Of a stretch of DNA of 28,500 nucleotides, positions 1-6,983 are shown piece by piece (within the stretch, counting starts at the first letter, position 1; each line of letters begins with the position of its first letter). Made by a program: the position numbers and the translations under genes. The notes beneath the pieces were generated by a model, which saw nothing but the letters and a program-made list of their open reading frames with translations, did not search any database and was not told the DNA's origin. Source of the stretch: a virus; the IMG/VR virus record IMGVR_UViG_3300037070_001829, positions 1 to 28,500 of that record; one strand, 5' to 3'.

Positions 1-224
1 GAAATGTCGGACGGCTTCATCTGCATGTAGCGCAGGATATGCAGGACGACTTCGCGCTGCCCCTCGTTGTGCGCCATTGTAATCGGGTCGCCAGCGAAGG
101 TCGAACCGAGGACGTAGTGGCGGGCGATTAAGTCGTGGATAACCCGCTTGCCCTCCGCCGAGCCGAACACCATCCGGTAGTCGGCCAGCCGCATGCGGTC
201 GTCGTATTTCATGCGGACGGTCAT
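1..224 (-). CDS. Bbp19-like phage protein, partial (C-terminus outside window)
   Basis: The first 74 codons of a leftward gene are present; the rest lies beyond the left edge. The ATG at 224-222 overlaps the portal stop codon as ATGA, so the two are translationally coupled. The visible N-terminus begins MTVRMKYDDRMRLADYR and continues with VFGSAEGKRVIHDLIARHYV and a G-Q-R-E-V-V-L-H-I-L stretch. This pattern (D.R...Y..VF.t..GK.Vl.DL....G.R....I) is what I recall for the small Bbp19-like family encoded beside portal and capsid genes in podophages such as Bordetella phage BPP-1. Its molecular role is unknown; position suggests a head-assembly accessory. The identification is from memory of the family pattern. 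Confidence 0.65.
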   Translation of the reverse strand, partial: MTVRMKYDDRMRLADYRMVFGSAEGKRVIHDLIARHYVLGSTFAGDPITMAHNEGQREVVLHILRYMQMKPSDI

Positions 225-2020
225 TGCGGTGCGCCGCTAACCGCCGAGCGGATGGCCGGACCTGCGCCCTGCGCCAGCGAGGTGATCATCTGCTGGATGT
301 TCTGGCCGCCCTGCTCCGGGGCTGGCTGCGGCACCGGGCCGCCTTGGGCGGGCGGCGGTAGCTGCGGCACCGGCATCTGCTGCGCCATGCCAGTGGCCTC
401 GACGCCCTGCTTGCCAGCCGAGGCGATGCTGTCTACGCCGCCTGCGCCTTGCTGGAAGGCCTTCGCCAGCATGGGGATCATCTGCATCATGCGCTGATTG
501 TTCTGCTGCTGCGCCGCCTGCTCGTTCTGGTCGTCGGTCTTGAGCAGGTCGTCATCCACCCCGAACCAGTCGAACAGCGCGGGCGTGATCTTGGCCACGT
601 CGATGGGAGCGAATAGCTGCTGGGCGATTTCCGGCCCCAGCTTGGCGAGCGGCTCCAGCGTGGCGATCACCTGCTGGAAGCCTTGCGCGATCTGCGACTT
701 CTGCGCCCTAGCAAGCGGCGACTGGTACTCGATGCGCATGTCGGCGTTCTGGATTTCCTCGGGCGGCTGCTCGAATGCGCCGTGCCGGTACATGATGCCG
801 AACACCCGCTCCACCAGTGGGTTGAGAAATTCGTTCTCAAGGCGTCCCAGCACCGGGCCGAGCAGGCGCATGCGTTCGGTCTGCCGCTGGATCACCTCGG
901 TGGCGGTCATCTTGAAGTCGCCGACGAACTGCACCTGATCCACGAACATCGTAGTGCGGATCGCATTGTCCAGTTGCTGAATGTATTCGCCAGCGTAGGG
1001 CAGGATCGCCGAGGTCGGCATCTGGCCGATTTCGGTCTTGTTGCGCAGGTAGGTCAGCGAGCCAGCGTACTGGCGGACGGGACCGACGAGGCCTTCATGC
1101 GGGACGGTGAGCGGTGGATCGACCGCCTTTTCTGCGGCACGCATGACAGTCCGGGTTGCTGCGTTTGCCACCTTGATCTGCGGCAACGCGGTCATCGCGG
1201 GGGAGCGCCCGTGGACCTCGCCGGAAATAACCCACCAGCGCGGAATGACATAGGGCATTTCCTCGACGCCGCTTTCTTCGAGGACGTGCTGTTCTTCCTC
1301 TTGGATGTAGCAGATGGCTATCGGCATGTTGGTCGGCAGCTTGTTGCCGTAGGTGCGGTCCTTGTCCTCGCGCGGCGTGCAGACGTTGATCACCTTGTGC
1401 TTGTCGTCGTACTTGCCGTCGTCCCACAGCTTCTTGATGCGGCTCGACACCTTGTCGCCCCAGATTTGGACCATCTGCCGCACCGTGTACATGCTGTCGC
1501 GCATGACGGTATCGACAAAGCCGTACTGGTTCTCGGCGATGCAGCAGTCGAAGATCGGGTAGGTCTTGACGAAGATATGCCCCGTTCGCTGCTGGCCAAT
1601 GTACATCGCGGCGGTGCCGAGCGATGCCATGTCCTCCAGTAGCTGGTTGGCCTGCGAATGGAACGCGGTCTTGGGCGATGACAGCGCGTTGCTGATCATC
1701 TTGCTGACGTTGTTGGTCCAGTGCCGCGCCTTCTCCATCTGGTCGAGCGCCTCGTCGGCCAGCCGGATGTTGAGCCAGTTGGTCGCCGGGTTCATCAGCA
1801 TGCCGTGCATGGCCGCCGCCAAGGTCTGCACGCACTGGATGCCGATGGGGTCGTATATCTGCGGGCTGATGCGCCGGTCGCCATCGACCCGAGGTCCGAC
1901 TGCGCCCATGCGGCGCGGCGCGCAGTAGCGGGCGATGTCCTCCCACATATTGCGCCAGTTGGCGCGGTCGCTGTCGAGCACCTTGTAGCGCCTGATCAGC
2001 TTCTCCGGGTCAACGGACAT
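221..2020 (-). CDS. Head-tail connector (portal) protein, T7 gp8-like
   Basis: This 599-aa protein is the portal, the dodecameric ring at the capsid vertex through which DNA is packaged and ejected and to which the tail attaches. The N-terminus (residues 5-45, RRYKVLDSDRANWRNMWEDI, then CAPRR) is characteristic of podovirus head-tail connector proteins, and the family pattern continues to about residue 480 (for example MHGMLMNPATNWLNIRL). The last 110 residues are rich in Gln, Pro, Gly and Met, a low-complexity tail that probably faces the capsid lumen. It is longer than T7 gp8 (about 536 aa), mostly because of this tail. The start has a GAGG site about 6 nt upstream, and the gene overlaps the HExxH gene by 11 nt upstream and the Bbp19-like gene by ATGA downstream. 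Confidence 0.93.
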   Translation of the reverse strand: MSVDPEKLIRRYKVLDSDRANWRNMWEDIARYCAPRRMGAVGPRVDGDRRISPQIYDPIGIQCVQTLAAAMHGMLMNPATNWLNIRLADEALDQMEKARHWTNNVSKMISNALSSPKTAFHSQANQLLEDMASLGTAAMYIGQQRTGHIFVKTYPIFDCCIAENQYGFVDTVMRDSMYTVRQMVQIWGDKVSSRIKKLWDDGKYDDKHKVINVCTPREDKDRTYGNKLPTNMPIAICYIQEEEQHVLEESGVEEMPYVIPRWWVISGEVHGRSPAMTALPQIKVANAATRTVMRAAEKAVDPPLTVPHEGLVGPVRQYAGSLTYLRNKTEIGQMPTSAILPYAGEYIQQLDNAIRTTMFVDQVQFVGDFKMTATEVIQRQTERMRLLGPVLGRLENEFLNPLVERVFGIMYRHGAFEQPPEEIQNADMRIEYQSPLARAQKSQIAQGFQQVIATLEPLAKLGPEIAQQLFAPIDVAKITPALFDWFGVDDDLLKTDDQNEQAAQQQNNQRMMQMIPMLAKAFQQGAGGVDSIASAGKQGVEATGMAQQMPVPQLPPPAQGGPVPQPAPEQGGQNIQQMITSLAQGAGPAIRSAVSGAPQ

Positions 2021-2330
2021 ACTTGGCCTCGCGGTACTGCGGCGTGTTGTAGTGCGCCGCGTCGTCTTGCAGCGCGGCCTTGCGCGCCTCGATTTCGTAG
2101 GGCGAATTCTCGTAGCCGTACTTCGCCAGATACCAGAATGTTCTCAGCCAGTAGCGGATGAAGCCGTCGCGCTGGCGTTGCAGCCAGTGGCAGAGTTCGT
2201 GCCGCCGCAGCGCGCGGTTGCGGTAGTAGCGCGGCACGATGTAGATGCCCCACGGCGTGTAGATGCCAGCGAAGCCGAGAACCCGTAGGAGGGTTCCCCA
2301 GAACAATCCGGCTGGTTTTATGTTCGGCAT
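2010..2330 (-). CDS. Small HExxH (zinc-metallopeptidase-like) protein
   Basis: A 106-aa protein whose start (ATG 2330-2328) overlaps the stop of the preceding tiny gene as TAATG; its 3' end overlaps the portal start by 11 nt. Residues 43-49 read R-H-E-L-C-H-W, a HExxH zinc site (H44, E45, H48), and YENSPYEIEAR follows at 73-83, supplying possible third-ligand glutamates. That spacing resembles small gluzincin-like or SprT/DUF4157-like modules. Residues 8-32 are hydrophobic and may lie in a membrane. Inference: a virion-associated peptidase-like protein or a structural relic of one. I do not recognise the exact family, and no substrate can be named. A longer reading frame upstream is excluded because the tiny gene before it occupies that DNA in its own frame. 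Confidence 0.7.
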   Translation of the reverse strand: MPNIKPAGLFWGTLLRVLGFAGIYTPWGIYIVPRYYRNRALRRHELCHWLQRQRDGFIRYWLRTFWYLAKYGYENSPYEIEARKAALQDDAAHYNTPQYREAKYVR

Positions 2331-2530
2331 TACTGCCCCAGCAGGGTCTTGGAGGTGGCCGCCTTGGTGTTCGGGTCGCCCAGCGTTCCGGCTGCTGACG
2401 TGGCCCCGCCTGCGCGGTTCGCAGCGCCAAGTGCGGCGGTCGTCCCCTCGACTACGGGCGTGGCGACAGGCCCGGTGTTCGGGGGCGGTGGAGGTGCTGG
2501 TGCTGGTGCTGATGGTCTGCCGCCGCACAT
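2330..2530 (-). CDS. Tiny MC...LLG-family protein, copy E
   Basis: A 66-aa protein beginning MCGG and ending KTLLGQ, last of five consecutive leftward genes with the same kind of ends (2330-3532). The middle is Pro/Ala-rich (APAPAPPPPP) then Gly/Ala/Thr-rich, with no predicted fold. A GAGAGGA site sits about 7 nt before the ATG. The stop overlaps the HExxH start as TAATG. Small MCFGG-type proteins occur as hypothetical proteins near the portal in some podophages. If Met is removed, as expected before Cys, a free N-terminal cysteine results. Function is unknown; a minor head or connector component is the natural guess from its place just upstream of the portal. Confidence 0.75.
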   Translation of the reverse strand: MCGGRPSAPAPAPPPPPNTGPVATPVVEGTTAALGAANRAGGATSAAGTLGDPNTKAATSKTLLGQ

Positions 2531-2543
2531 GATCAGGTTCCTC

Positions 2544-2810
2544 TCATTGTCCTAGCAAGGTCTTTGCGACCGGGCCGCTGACATCTGACGCAGCGCGGCT
2601 CGCGGGTGTGATGCCAGCGGCTGCCGATGGATTGATCGGCACGCTGGTCGCGGCCATACCCTCCCTCGGAATAACCGCCGACGTGCTGCTCGAAAACGGG
2701 TTTCCCGGCCCCGGATGCTGCGCCCACCAGTCGCGATTTTCCTGCTCGGTCCAAGGCCGCTGGCCCGCCGCGAGGATGTTGCCGCCCTGCCAAGGGAGTG
2801 TTCCGCACAT
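2544..2810 (-). CDS. Tiny MC...LLG-family protein, copy D
   Basis: An 88-aa protein with family ends: MCGTLPWQGG at the start and VAKTLLGQ at the stop (TGA 2546-2544). I chose the ATG at 2810-2808 because it restores the Met-Cys start of its neighbours. An ATG two codons upstream (2816, giving MTMCGT) overlaps the previous stop as ATGA and could also be used. The centre is different from the other copies: WTEQENRDWWAQHPGPGNPF is Trp-rich, followed by Ser/Ala/Pro-rich sequence. It lies between copies C and E in the same operon. Function is unknown. Confidence 0.72.
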   Translation of the reverse strand: MCGTLPWQGGNILAAGQRPWTEQENRDWWAQHPGPGNPFSSSTSAVIPREGMAATSVPINPSAAAGITPASRAASDVSGPVAKTLLGQ

Positions 2811-2812
2811 GG

Positions 2813-3100
2813 TCATCCACCCAACAGCGCCTTTCTCTGCTGCGGGACGGGAGCAATAGCGCCTTCGCCAGCCGCGCGGGTTGATGGGTTTGTCGGGATG
2901 GCGGCAGGCGAGCCGCTGATCGGGGTCGCGGCTGGACCTTCTTGCGGAGAAGCAAGGGCTGCTGGCCCGCCGCCTGCCGATGTCTCGCGCCCGTAATTGT
3001 TGAGCGCCGCCAAGTCCGCTGGCGAGCCGCTCTGCTGGTATTTCCACATGGTTGCCCAGCCGCCGAGAACCTTGTCCATGCCGGGGCCTGCCAAGCACAA
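2813..3100 (-). CDS. Tiny MC...LLG-family protein, copy C (TTG start)
   Basis: A 95-aa protein. The first ATG in frame (3079) would give MDKVLGGW, but a TTG at 3100-3098 gives Met-Cys-Leu-Ala-Gly-Pro-Gly, matching the family start. It is preceded by GGGAGGGA at a spacing of about 8 nt and lies one base after the stop of copy B. The TTG start is therefore preferred. The C-terminus is RKALLGG, the family ending. The middle carries WATMWKYQQSGSPADLAALNNYG and then a Pro/Ala/Ser-rich linker. Its stop overlaps the alternative start of copy D. Function is unknown. Confidence 0.7.
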   Translation of the reverse strand: MCLAGPGMDKVLGGWATMWKYQQSGSPADLAALNNYGRETSAGGGPAALASPQEGPAATPISGSPAAIPTNPSTRAAGEGAIAPVPQQRKALLGG

Positions 3101-3101
3101 T

Positions 3102-3314
3102 TCACGTCCCTCCCAGCGTTGTCTTGGGCTGCGTGCTCGCCGCGTCAAGCAGCAGGCTGCCGCCTGTGCGTCCGCTCGTGTTGTCGCCGACTGCTGCGCC
3201 GCGCCATGGACCGGCCTGCGAAGGATCGGGCGCAACCTTGTTAACGTTGATCACTCCCGGCTGTGGTGCGGGAGCGGGAGGCGGGTTGTTGTTCTTGCTG
3301 CCGCCGAAGCACAT
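3102..3314 (-). CDS. Tiny MC...LLG-family protein, copy B
   Basis: A 70-aa protein starting MCFGGSKNNN and ending PKTTLGGT, second in the tandem set. The region after the start is Pro-rich (PPPAPAPQP); the centre holds VINVNKVAPDPSQAGPW. Copy A ends 2 nt upstream of its ATG, so translation is probably coupled. No signal peptide or lipobox precedes the cysteine, so it is not a classical lipoprotein. Function is unknown. Confidence 0.74.
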   Translation of the reverse strand: MCFGGSKNNNPPPAPAPQPGVINVNKVAPDPSQAGPWRGAAVGDNTSGRTGGSLLLDAASTQPKTTLGGT

Positions 3315-3316
3315 GG

Positions 3317-3532
3317 TCAGGCTCCCAGCAGCGTCTTGGTGACCTTCGGTTCTGCCACGCCGCCGAGGCCTGACGGGCCGACCGTCGATTTGAACCCGGA
3401 TGTTTGCGATGCCCGGATTTGATCGACGGCGGCCTGTCGGCCAGCCGCGCCCTCGTCCATCTTGGACGGAGGCGGTGGAGGTGCCGCAGGAGTGGGCGCT
3501 GGTGCCGATGATCCGCCGCCGCCGAAGCACAT
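3317..3532 (-). CDS. Tiny MC...LLG-family protein, copy A
   Basis: A 71-aa protein starting MCFGGGGSSAPAP and ending VTKTLLGA, the first-translated member of the five-gene set. A GAGGGG ribosome site lies about 7 nt before the ATG at 3532. The Pro-rich segment (PAAPPPPPSK) is followed by a more ordinary segment (MDEGAAGRQAAVDQIRASQ) that may be helical. A 75-nt gap containing a perfect palindrome separates it from the gp13-like gene upstream. Function is unknown; position points to the head or connector. Confidence 0.76.
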   Translation of the reverse strand: MCFGGGGSSAPAPTPAAPPPPPSKMDEGAAGRQAAVDQIRASQTSGFKSTVGPSGLGGVAEPKVTKTLLGA

Positions 3533-3578
3533 GATTAGCCCCTCACTCTTGGAAAGGAGGCCGAGCAATAGCACGCCC

Positions 3579-3596
3579 GCCTCGCGCGCGCGAGGC
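3579..3596. repeat. Perfect 18-nt GC palindrome in a short intergenic gap
   Basis: The sequence GCCTCGCGC-GCGCGAGGC is its own reverse complement. It lies in the 75-nt gap between the gp13-like gene (stop 3608) and copy A (start 3532). No T-run follows on the leftward strand, so it is not a canonical terminator; it may act as an mRNA-stabilising or processing hairpin between two operon segments. Confidence 0.5.
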
Positions 3597-3607
3597 AGGT
3601 CTGTGGA

Positions 3608-4129
3608 TTAGTCCCACACCCGCGAGAACAGGATGAAGTCGTCGCCGTCGCGCCCGTACTTGCGCAGCAGCACCGGGTCGCCGAGGCCGAGGAAGCGGGT
3701 GCAGCGGTGCGCGTCCTTGTGGCTGGCGAGGCTCTTGCATTCGAGCCGGTGCATGCCGCGCGCGCGTCCGAAGGCGATCATCGCCTCCAGCTTCGGCTTG
3801 AAGTAGACCAGCACGCGGCGGTACTTCTCGGTGCCGAAGGAGAACACCTGCCAGTTGCCGGGAAAGTTCTCGCACACGCCCATCACGGCAGCAGGTCGCC
3901 CGTTGAAGCGAGTGATCCACGCGCAGCCGTTCTTCGCCACGCCTTGGTGGATCATGGCCGCCCACTCCAGCGGGTTGTCGGTGGCGAGGTTGCCGTAGAT
4001 TTCCCGCCGGTCGATGTCGCGCATGTTGAAGCAGAGGAATTCGAGCGGCAGCCATTCCATCGGCTCGATGGTGACGACGTTGCCGGGGCTGGTTACTTCA
4101 TCGAGCCAGCTTTGCTTCGGGGCCAGCAT
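3608..4129 (-). CDS. Internal virion protein, T7 gp13-like (DUF2833, GNAT-like)
   Basis: This 173-aa protein has the size and pattern of the DUF2833 family that includes T7 gp13, an internal-virion-protein factor with an acetyltransferase-like fold. Visible cues are the early EWLPLEFLCFNMRDIDRREI segment, the central GCAWITRFNGRPAAVMGV (the strand pair that binds CoA in true GNATs) and the late GRARGMHRLECKSLASHKDAHR with RFLGL, matching the C-terminal half. Whether it binds acetyl-CoA cannot be told. Its ATG (4129-4127) directly abuts the stop of the 60-aa gene (TGAATG). It lies in the head operon between membrane/small genes and the MC...LLG set. Confidence 0.7.
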   Translation of the reverse strand: MLAPKQSWLDEVTSPGNVVTIEPMEWLPLEFLCFNMRDIDRREIYGNLATDNPLEWAAMIHQGVAKNGCAWITRFNGRPAAVMGVCENFPGNWQVFSFGTEKYRRVLVYFKPKLEAMIAFGRARGMHRLECKSLASHKDAHRCTRFLGLGDPVLLRKYGRDGDDFILFSRVWD

Positions 4130-4312
4130 TCACTTGCCGCCCGCCTTCTTCTGCACGCTCTGCTGCTCGAAGGCGTCCAGCGTGTCCTCGGCGTTAAGCT
4201 GCACGGCGCAGCGGGTGCAGTAGGCGGTGCCGTCGGCGCGCCTGATCCAGTCGTGCTCCGGTCCCTTCTCGATGTTATCGCAGGGCATCTTCGCCGGGTT
4301 AGTGACGCGCAT
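4130..4312 (-). CDS. Small Cys-containing hypothetical protein
   Basis: A 60-aa protein of unknown family. It contains C11, H20 and a C-x-x-C pair in TAYCTRCAVQLNAEDT, which could make a small zinc ribbon, and a Lys-rich end. It overlaps the membrane-protein gene upstream by 14 nt and abuts the gp13-like gene downstream, so it belongs to the leftward operon. No function is proposed. Confidence 0.65.
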   Translation of the reverse strand: MRVTNPAKMPCDNIEKGPEHDWIRRADGTAYCTRCAVQLNAEDTLDAFEQQSVQKKAGGK

Positions 4313-4568
4313 GCAGCCTCACCGCGATGTTCTCGGATGCGTCGTAGGTAGGCCTCATGTCGGCCTTGCCCAGCCTGATGCCCATGCCGGGGAGCACCAA
4401 GCGCAGCAGCAGCAGCAGCACGACCAAGATCACGATGATCCAGATGATCTGCACCACCTTGGCGGGAAGCGAAATGCCAGCCACGCTTTCGAGCACCCAC
4501 AGCACGAGGTACACAACGAGACAGAGGACGCAGACGTAGATCAGCAGTTGAATGACGCCTTCGATCAT
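4299..4568 (-). CDS. Two-helix small membrane protein
   Basis: An 89-aa protein with two strongly hydrophobic segments, about residues 5-30 (VIQLLIYVCVLCLVVYLVLW) and 37-64 (VVQIIWIIVILVVLLLLLRL), followed by a short polar tail with several basic residues. Similar two-helix membrane proteins are common in podophage head operons and are usually left unnamed. A holin role is conceivable, but another holin candidate sits beside the endolysin at 18.6 kb. The ATG overlaps the upstream stop as ATGA. Confidence 0.72.
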   Translation of the reverse strand: MIEGVIQLLIYVCVLCLVVYLVLWVLESVAGISLPAKVVQIIWIIVILVVLLLLLRLVLPGMGIRLGKADMRPTYDASENIAVRLHARH

Positions 4569-4813
4569 GTCACCGCCTCATAGGTTGCCTCGAAAATATC
4601 GGGCTTCACCGGATAGAACTCGCCCGCAATCCCCTTGATGATCCAGTCGCCGGGGTCGGCCCGCATTACGCCCTCCAGCGTCGAAATTTCAATAGCATCG
4701 CCCATCACCCAAGCTGCCTGCGTGTTGCCGCCGATGAACTGCAAGACTGACAGCGTATCCCCGGCTTCGAAGCGAACCGCCTCGACCTCGACCGGCTTCT
4801 TGCGGAACTTCAT
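4565..4813 (-). CDS. Small conserved phage protein (GDWIIKG...KPDIFEATYE type)
   Basis: An 82-aa protein starting MKFRKKPVEVEAVRF and ending with PGDWIIKGIAGEFYPVKPD followed by IFEATYE. This start-and-end pattern recurs in many unrelated phages of Gram-positive and Gram-negative hosts, usually annotated as hypothetical. It is predicted to be a compact beta-rich domain. Its biochemical role is not known to me. The start and the stop both overlap neighbouring genes as ATGA, giving tight coupling. Confidence 0.75.
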   Translation of the reverse strand: MKFRKKPVEVEAVRFEAGDTLSVLQFIGGNTQAAWVMGDAIEISTLEGVMRADPGDWIIKGIAGEFYPVKPDIFEATYEAVT

Positions 4814-5178
4814 CGCTTGCTCTTTGCCCTTGCCCCTTCCGGCACCAGTGTCTCAACGAACGAGAAGTCCAGTGTGTTGCTGGTGGCGAAGCCGGGGTTG
4901 CGCACGGCGACCGGGCACACCGCTGGCACCACGAACAGCGACGGCTTGACGCCGGTCGAGACATGCGTGCGGTCGATGAACTTGGTCGGCTCGTCGTGAC
5001 CGTTGAACACGATGACGCTCTCTGGGTGGAAGTGCGTGCCCTCGACCACCATCACGATGTCGAGCGCGTCCCCGACCAGCGCGGTCGATGGGTTGAGCGC
5101 GATGAGAGTGGGCGCTTCGAGCGCCTCCGGTCGAATGCCCTGCGGGCCTACGTCAATCGGCTTGATTTCTTCTGCCAT
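4810..5178 (-). CDS. IPT/TIG (Ig-like) domain protein
   Basis: A 122-aa protein with an excellent AAGGAGG site 5 nt before the ATG at 5178, which decides the start over a longer open frame. Residues 22-120 follow the IPT/TIG beta-sandwich pattern: APTLIALNPSTALVGDALDI, then VEGTHFHPESVIVFNG, and later VPAVCPVAVRNPGFATSN. Such Ig-like domains decorate phage capsids and tails and bind cell-surface carbohydrate weakly. Residues 6-17 (KPIDVGPQGIRPE) contain a motif shared with two tiny proteins at 6984-7288. It lies 11 nt after terL, so it is probably a virion decoration or packaging-linked protein. Confidence 0.75.
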   Translation of the reverse strand: MAEEIKPIDVGPQGIRPEALEAPTLIALNPSTALVGDALDIVMVVEGTHFHPESVIVFNGHDEPTKFIDRTHVSTGVKPSLFVVPAVCPVAVRNPGFATSNTLDFSFVETLVPEGARAKSKR

Positions 5179-5189
5179 CGTATCCTCCT

Positions 5190-6653
5190 TCAACCGAGCG
5201 CGTCGGTCTGTTGGCCGTGGGCATAGTGCCTGTGCTCGCGCGCCTCGTCCAGCATGTCGTCGGGGGCATCGAGCGCCATGTGATGACGGCGGTAGTCGGC
5301 AGCGAACTCGCCGCCTGCGAACGTCAGGCAGAAGGCGTCGGCCACGTCGGGCGACTTGAGGCCCCGCTTCTTCATGTCGTCCTTGGCCTCGATCTGCAAC
5401 TTGCCCGAGGACAGCGGCTTGTAGGACGGGCCGACGAGGTCGCTGATCAGCGCCTGATCGTTCGGTATCTTGCAGTCGCGCGCCATGAACCACTCGCGCG
5501 CCTTCCACCAGAGTTCGTCGCGCAGCCTCATGTACCTGTCCGGCTCCGACGATGTCTCGCCGACGTTGACCCCGAAGATCGGAAGTCCAATTTCCCTAAG
5601 CCGGTCAACAACGCCCGCCCCGACACCGATGACATCGCCATTGATCGCAGAGGGCTTAATGCTGTCGGGTGTCTCGAAGTAGTCCCTGCTGACGATGCCG
5701 CAGGTTTCCATGAGGTCGCGGTGCCTCCAGACTTTGCTTGGCTCAATGACGTGGTTGCCGCGCCGCTTAACAAGCGCACAGCGATCATCGCCGAAGCGCG
5801 CAACGTCAAGGCCCCACACCACCGCTCGACCCTCGGTGACATCCACGTCGCGCGCGATAGCAGCTTCAACAAGGTCAAGGTGAATGACAGCATTGTCCTC
5901 GCTAGTTGGAAAGTCGCCCAAGACCCGGATGCGGTAGACATTGCTGTGCTCTCCATACTCGCGGGCCATCTGCTCCGGGTAGTTCGGTGATGACCACGGG
6001 TTCAGCCGCCAAGGCCAATGCAGGCAATGCCACAGCCAACGGCCTTCCTTGAACGCGCGCGAAAAGTAACCCTGCGACTTGTTCGGGTTGCCGATCATCA
6101 GCGCGCTCGCGCCCTTCGAACTCATAGCGCCCGATGCGATTTCGAAGATGATGTCCTCCATGCCGCTGGCTTCCTCCAGTAGGAACAGCAGGTTCTCGCT
6201 ATGAAAGCCTTGCAGCGCCTCCGGGTTCGACTTCGAGGCGGTGCGCGCCACCATGAAGCAGTCCTCGGGCATGTTGCGCAGGGTGATGCGCTCCAGCCCG
6301 ATGTCGTACTGCGCCAGCAGCGGCGCTGGCAGCATGCGGCCCCATTTCATCAGTTCGGCCCATGTCACGTCGCGAAGCTGATCCTGCGTGTTGGCGGCCA
6401 CGGGTATCTTGCAGGGCATGCGCGTGGTCAGGAAGTACCAGCCGACCCACGCCAGCAGCGCGGTCTTGCCCTGATCGTGCGCGGCTCTGATGGCGACGTG
6501 GTTGTGGGTCCTGAAGGCCGTCAACGCCTCGACCTGATGCGGTTCAGGCTTGGCGAGCAGGACATCCGTGACGAAGCGCAGCGGGTCGGCCTCAATCGCC
6601 GACTGCTGCCATGCTTCCATTCGTTGCCGGTCGTTCGGTGGTGTCGTGTTCAA
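5190..6653 (-). CDS. terL: Terminase large subunit
   Basis: This 487-aa protein is the packaging motor: an ATPase that drives DNA through the portal and a nuclease that cuts concatemers. The Walker A element is RAAHDQGKT (residues 56-64), a variant without the first glycine; Walker B with catalytic glutamate is LLFLLEEAS (155-163). The RNase H-like nuclease acidic residues are visible in WGLDVARFGDD (D283), INGDVIGVGAGV (D340) and SPDVADAF (D436/D439). The start is a TTG at 6653 with GAGGG 7 nt upstream; an ATG 11 codons later has a poorer site. It overlaps the putative small terminase gene upstream by 62 nt. The IPT/TIG gene follows. Confidence 0.93.
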   Translation of the reverse strand: MNTTPPNDRQRMEAWQQSAIEADPLRFVTDVLLAKPEPHQVEALTAFRTHNHVAIRAAHDQGKTALLAWVGWYFLTTRMPCKIPVAANTQDQLRDVTWAELMKWGRMLPAPLLAQYDIGLERITLRNMPEDCFMVARTASKSNPEALQGFHSENLLFLLEEASGMEDIIFEIASGAMSSKGASALMIGNPNKSQGYFSRAFKEGRWLWHCLHWPWRLNPWSSPNYPEQMAREYGEHSNVYRIRVLGDFPTSEDNAVIHLDLVEAAIARDVDVTEGRAVVWGLDVARFGDDRCALVKRRGNHVIEPSKVWRHRDLMETCGIVSRDYFETPDSIKPSAINGDVIGVGAGVVDRLREIGLPIFGVNVGETSSEPDRYMRLRDELWWKAREWFMARDCKIPNDQALISDLVGPSYKPLSSGKLQIEAKDDMKKRGLKSPDVADAFCLTFAGGEFAADYRRHHMALDAPDDMLDEAREHRHYAHGQQTDALG

Positions 6654-6966
6654 TTACTTGCCCTCGGCGCTGGTTGAGAGCGCGCAGCATTTCGATGAAC
6701 AGGTCGCCAGCTTGGTGGGTCATGGTGCCTTCGACCGACTGCAGCGGCTTGCCGTCGAGGCGGTCGTGGACCATTTGGCAGGCCCAAGGCTCGCCCTTGA
6801 TCGCCTCGTCCACGATCTTCTCGTTGATCCGGCGCAGCTTTAGCTTGCCCTTGTGCTTGCCCTTCTCGGTGATCTTTTCGAGCGCAACAATGCGCAGGCT
6901 GTCGGCGGCGATCTTCTCAAGGTTGCGACCGAGCGGATTGCCTGATTTGCCGGGCTGGAACGTCAC
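6592..6966 (-). CDS. DUF5681 protein, putative terminase small subunit
   Basis: A 124-aa protein beginning TFQPGKSGNPLGR, the hallmark of the DUF5681 domain (a GqSGNPkGR pattern), which is often encoded directly before terL. The rest is Lys/Arg-rich and helical (KGKHKGKLKLRRINEKIVDEA) with LVHDRLDGKP-like sequence, suitable for DNA binding. Inference: it recognises the packaging site and recruits TerL. The start is uncertain: GTG at 6966 has AGGG about 10 nt upstream and gives the usual family N-terminus; a TTG three codons earlier has almost no spacing. It overlaps terL by 62 nt and follows a tiny gene by 17 nt. Confidence 0.72.
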   Translation of the reverse strand: MTFQPGKSGNPLGRNLEKIAADSLRIVALEKITEKGKHKGKLKLRRINEKIVDEAIKGEPWACQMVHDRLDGKPLQSVEGTMTHQAGDLFIEMLRALNQRRGQVIEHDTTERPATNGSMAAVGD

Positions 6967-6983
6967 TTGATGCAAGCCCTAAG

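Noticed and set aside
683-1642. A long rightward open frame opposite the portal gene
   Set aside because: The portal identification is secure, and the antisense product has no recognisable features.
3535-3552. TTAGCCCC word that could be a fifth copy of the promoter box
   Set aside because: It is the complement of the copy A ribosome site and start region, with no -35 or -10 on that strand.
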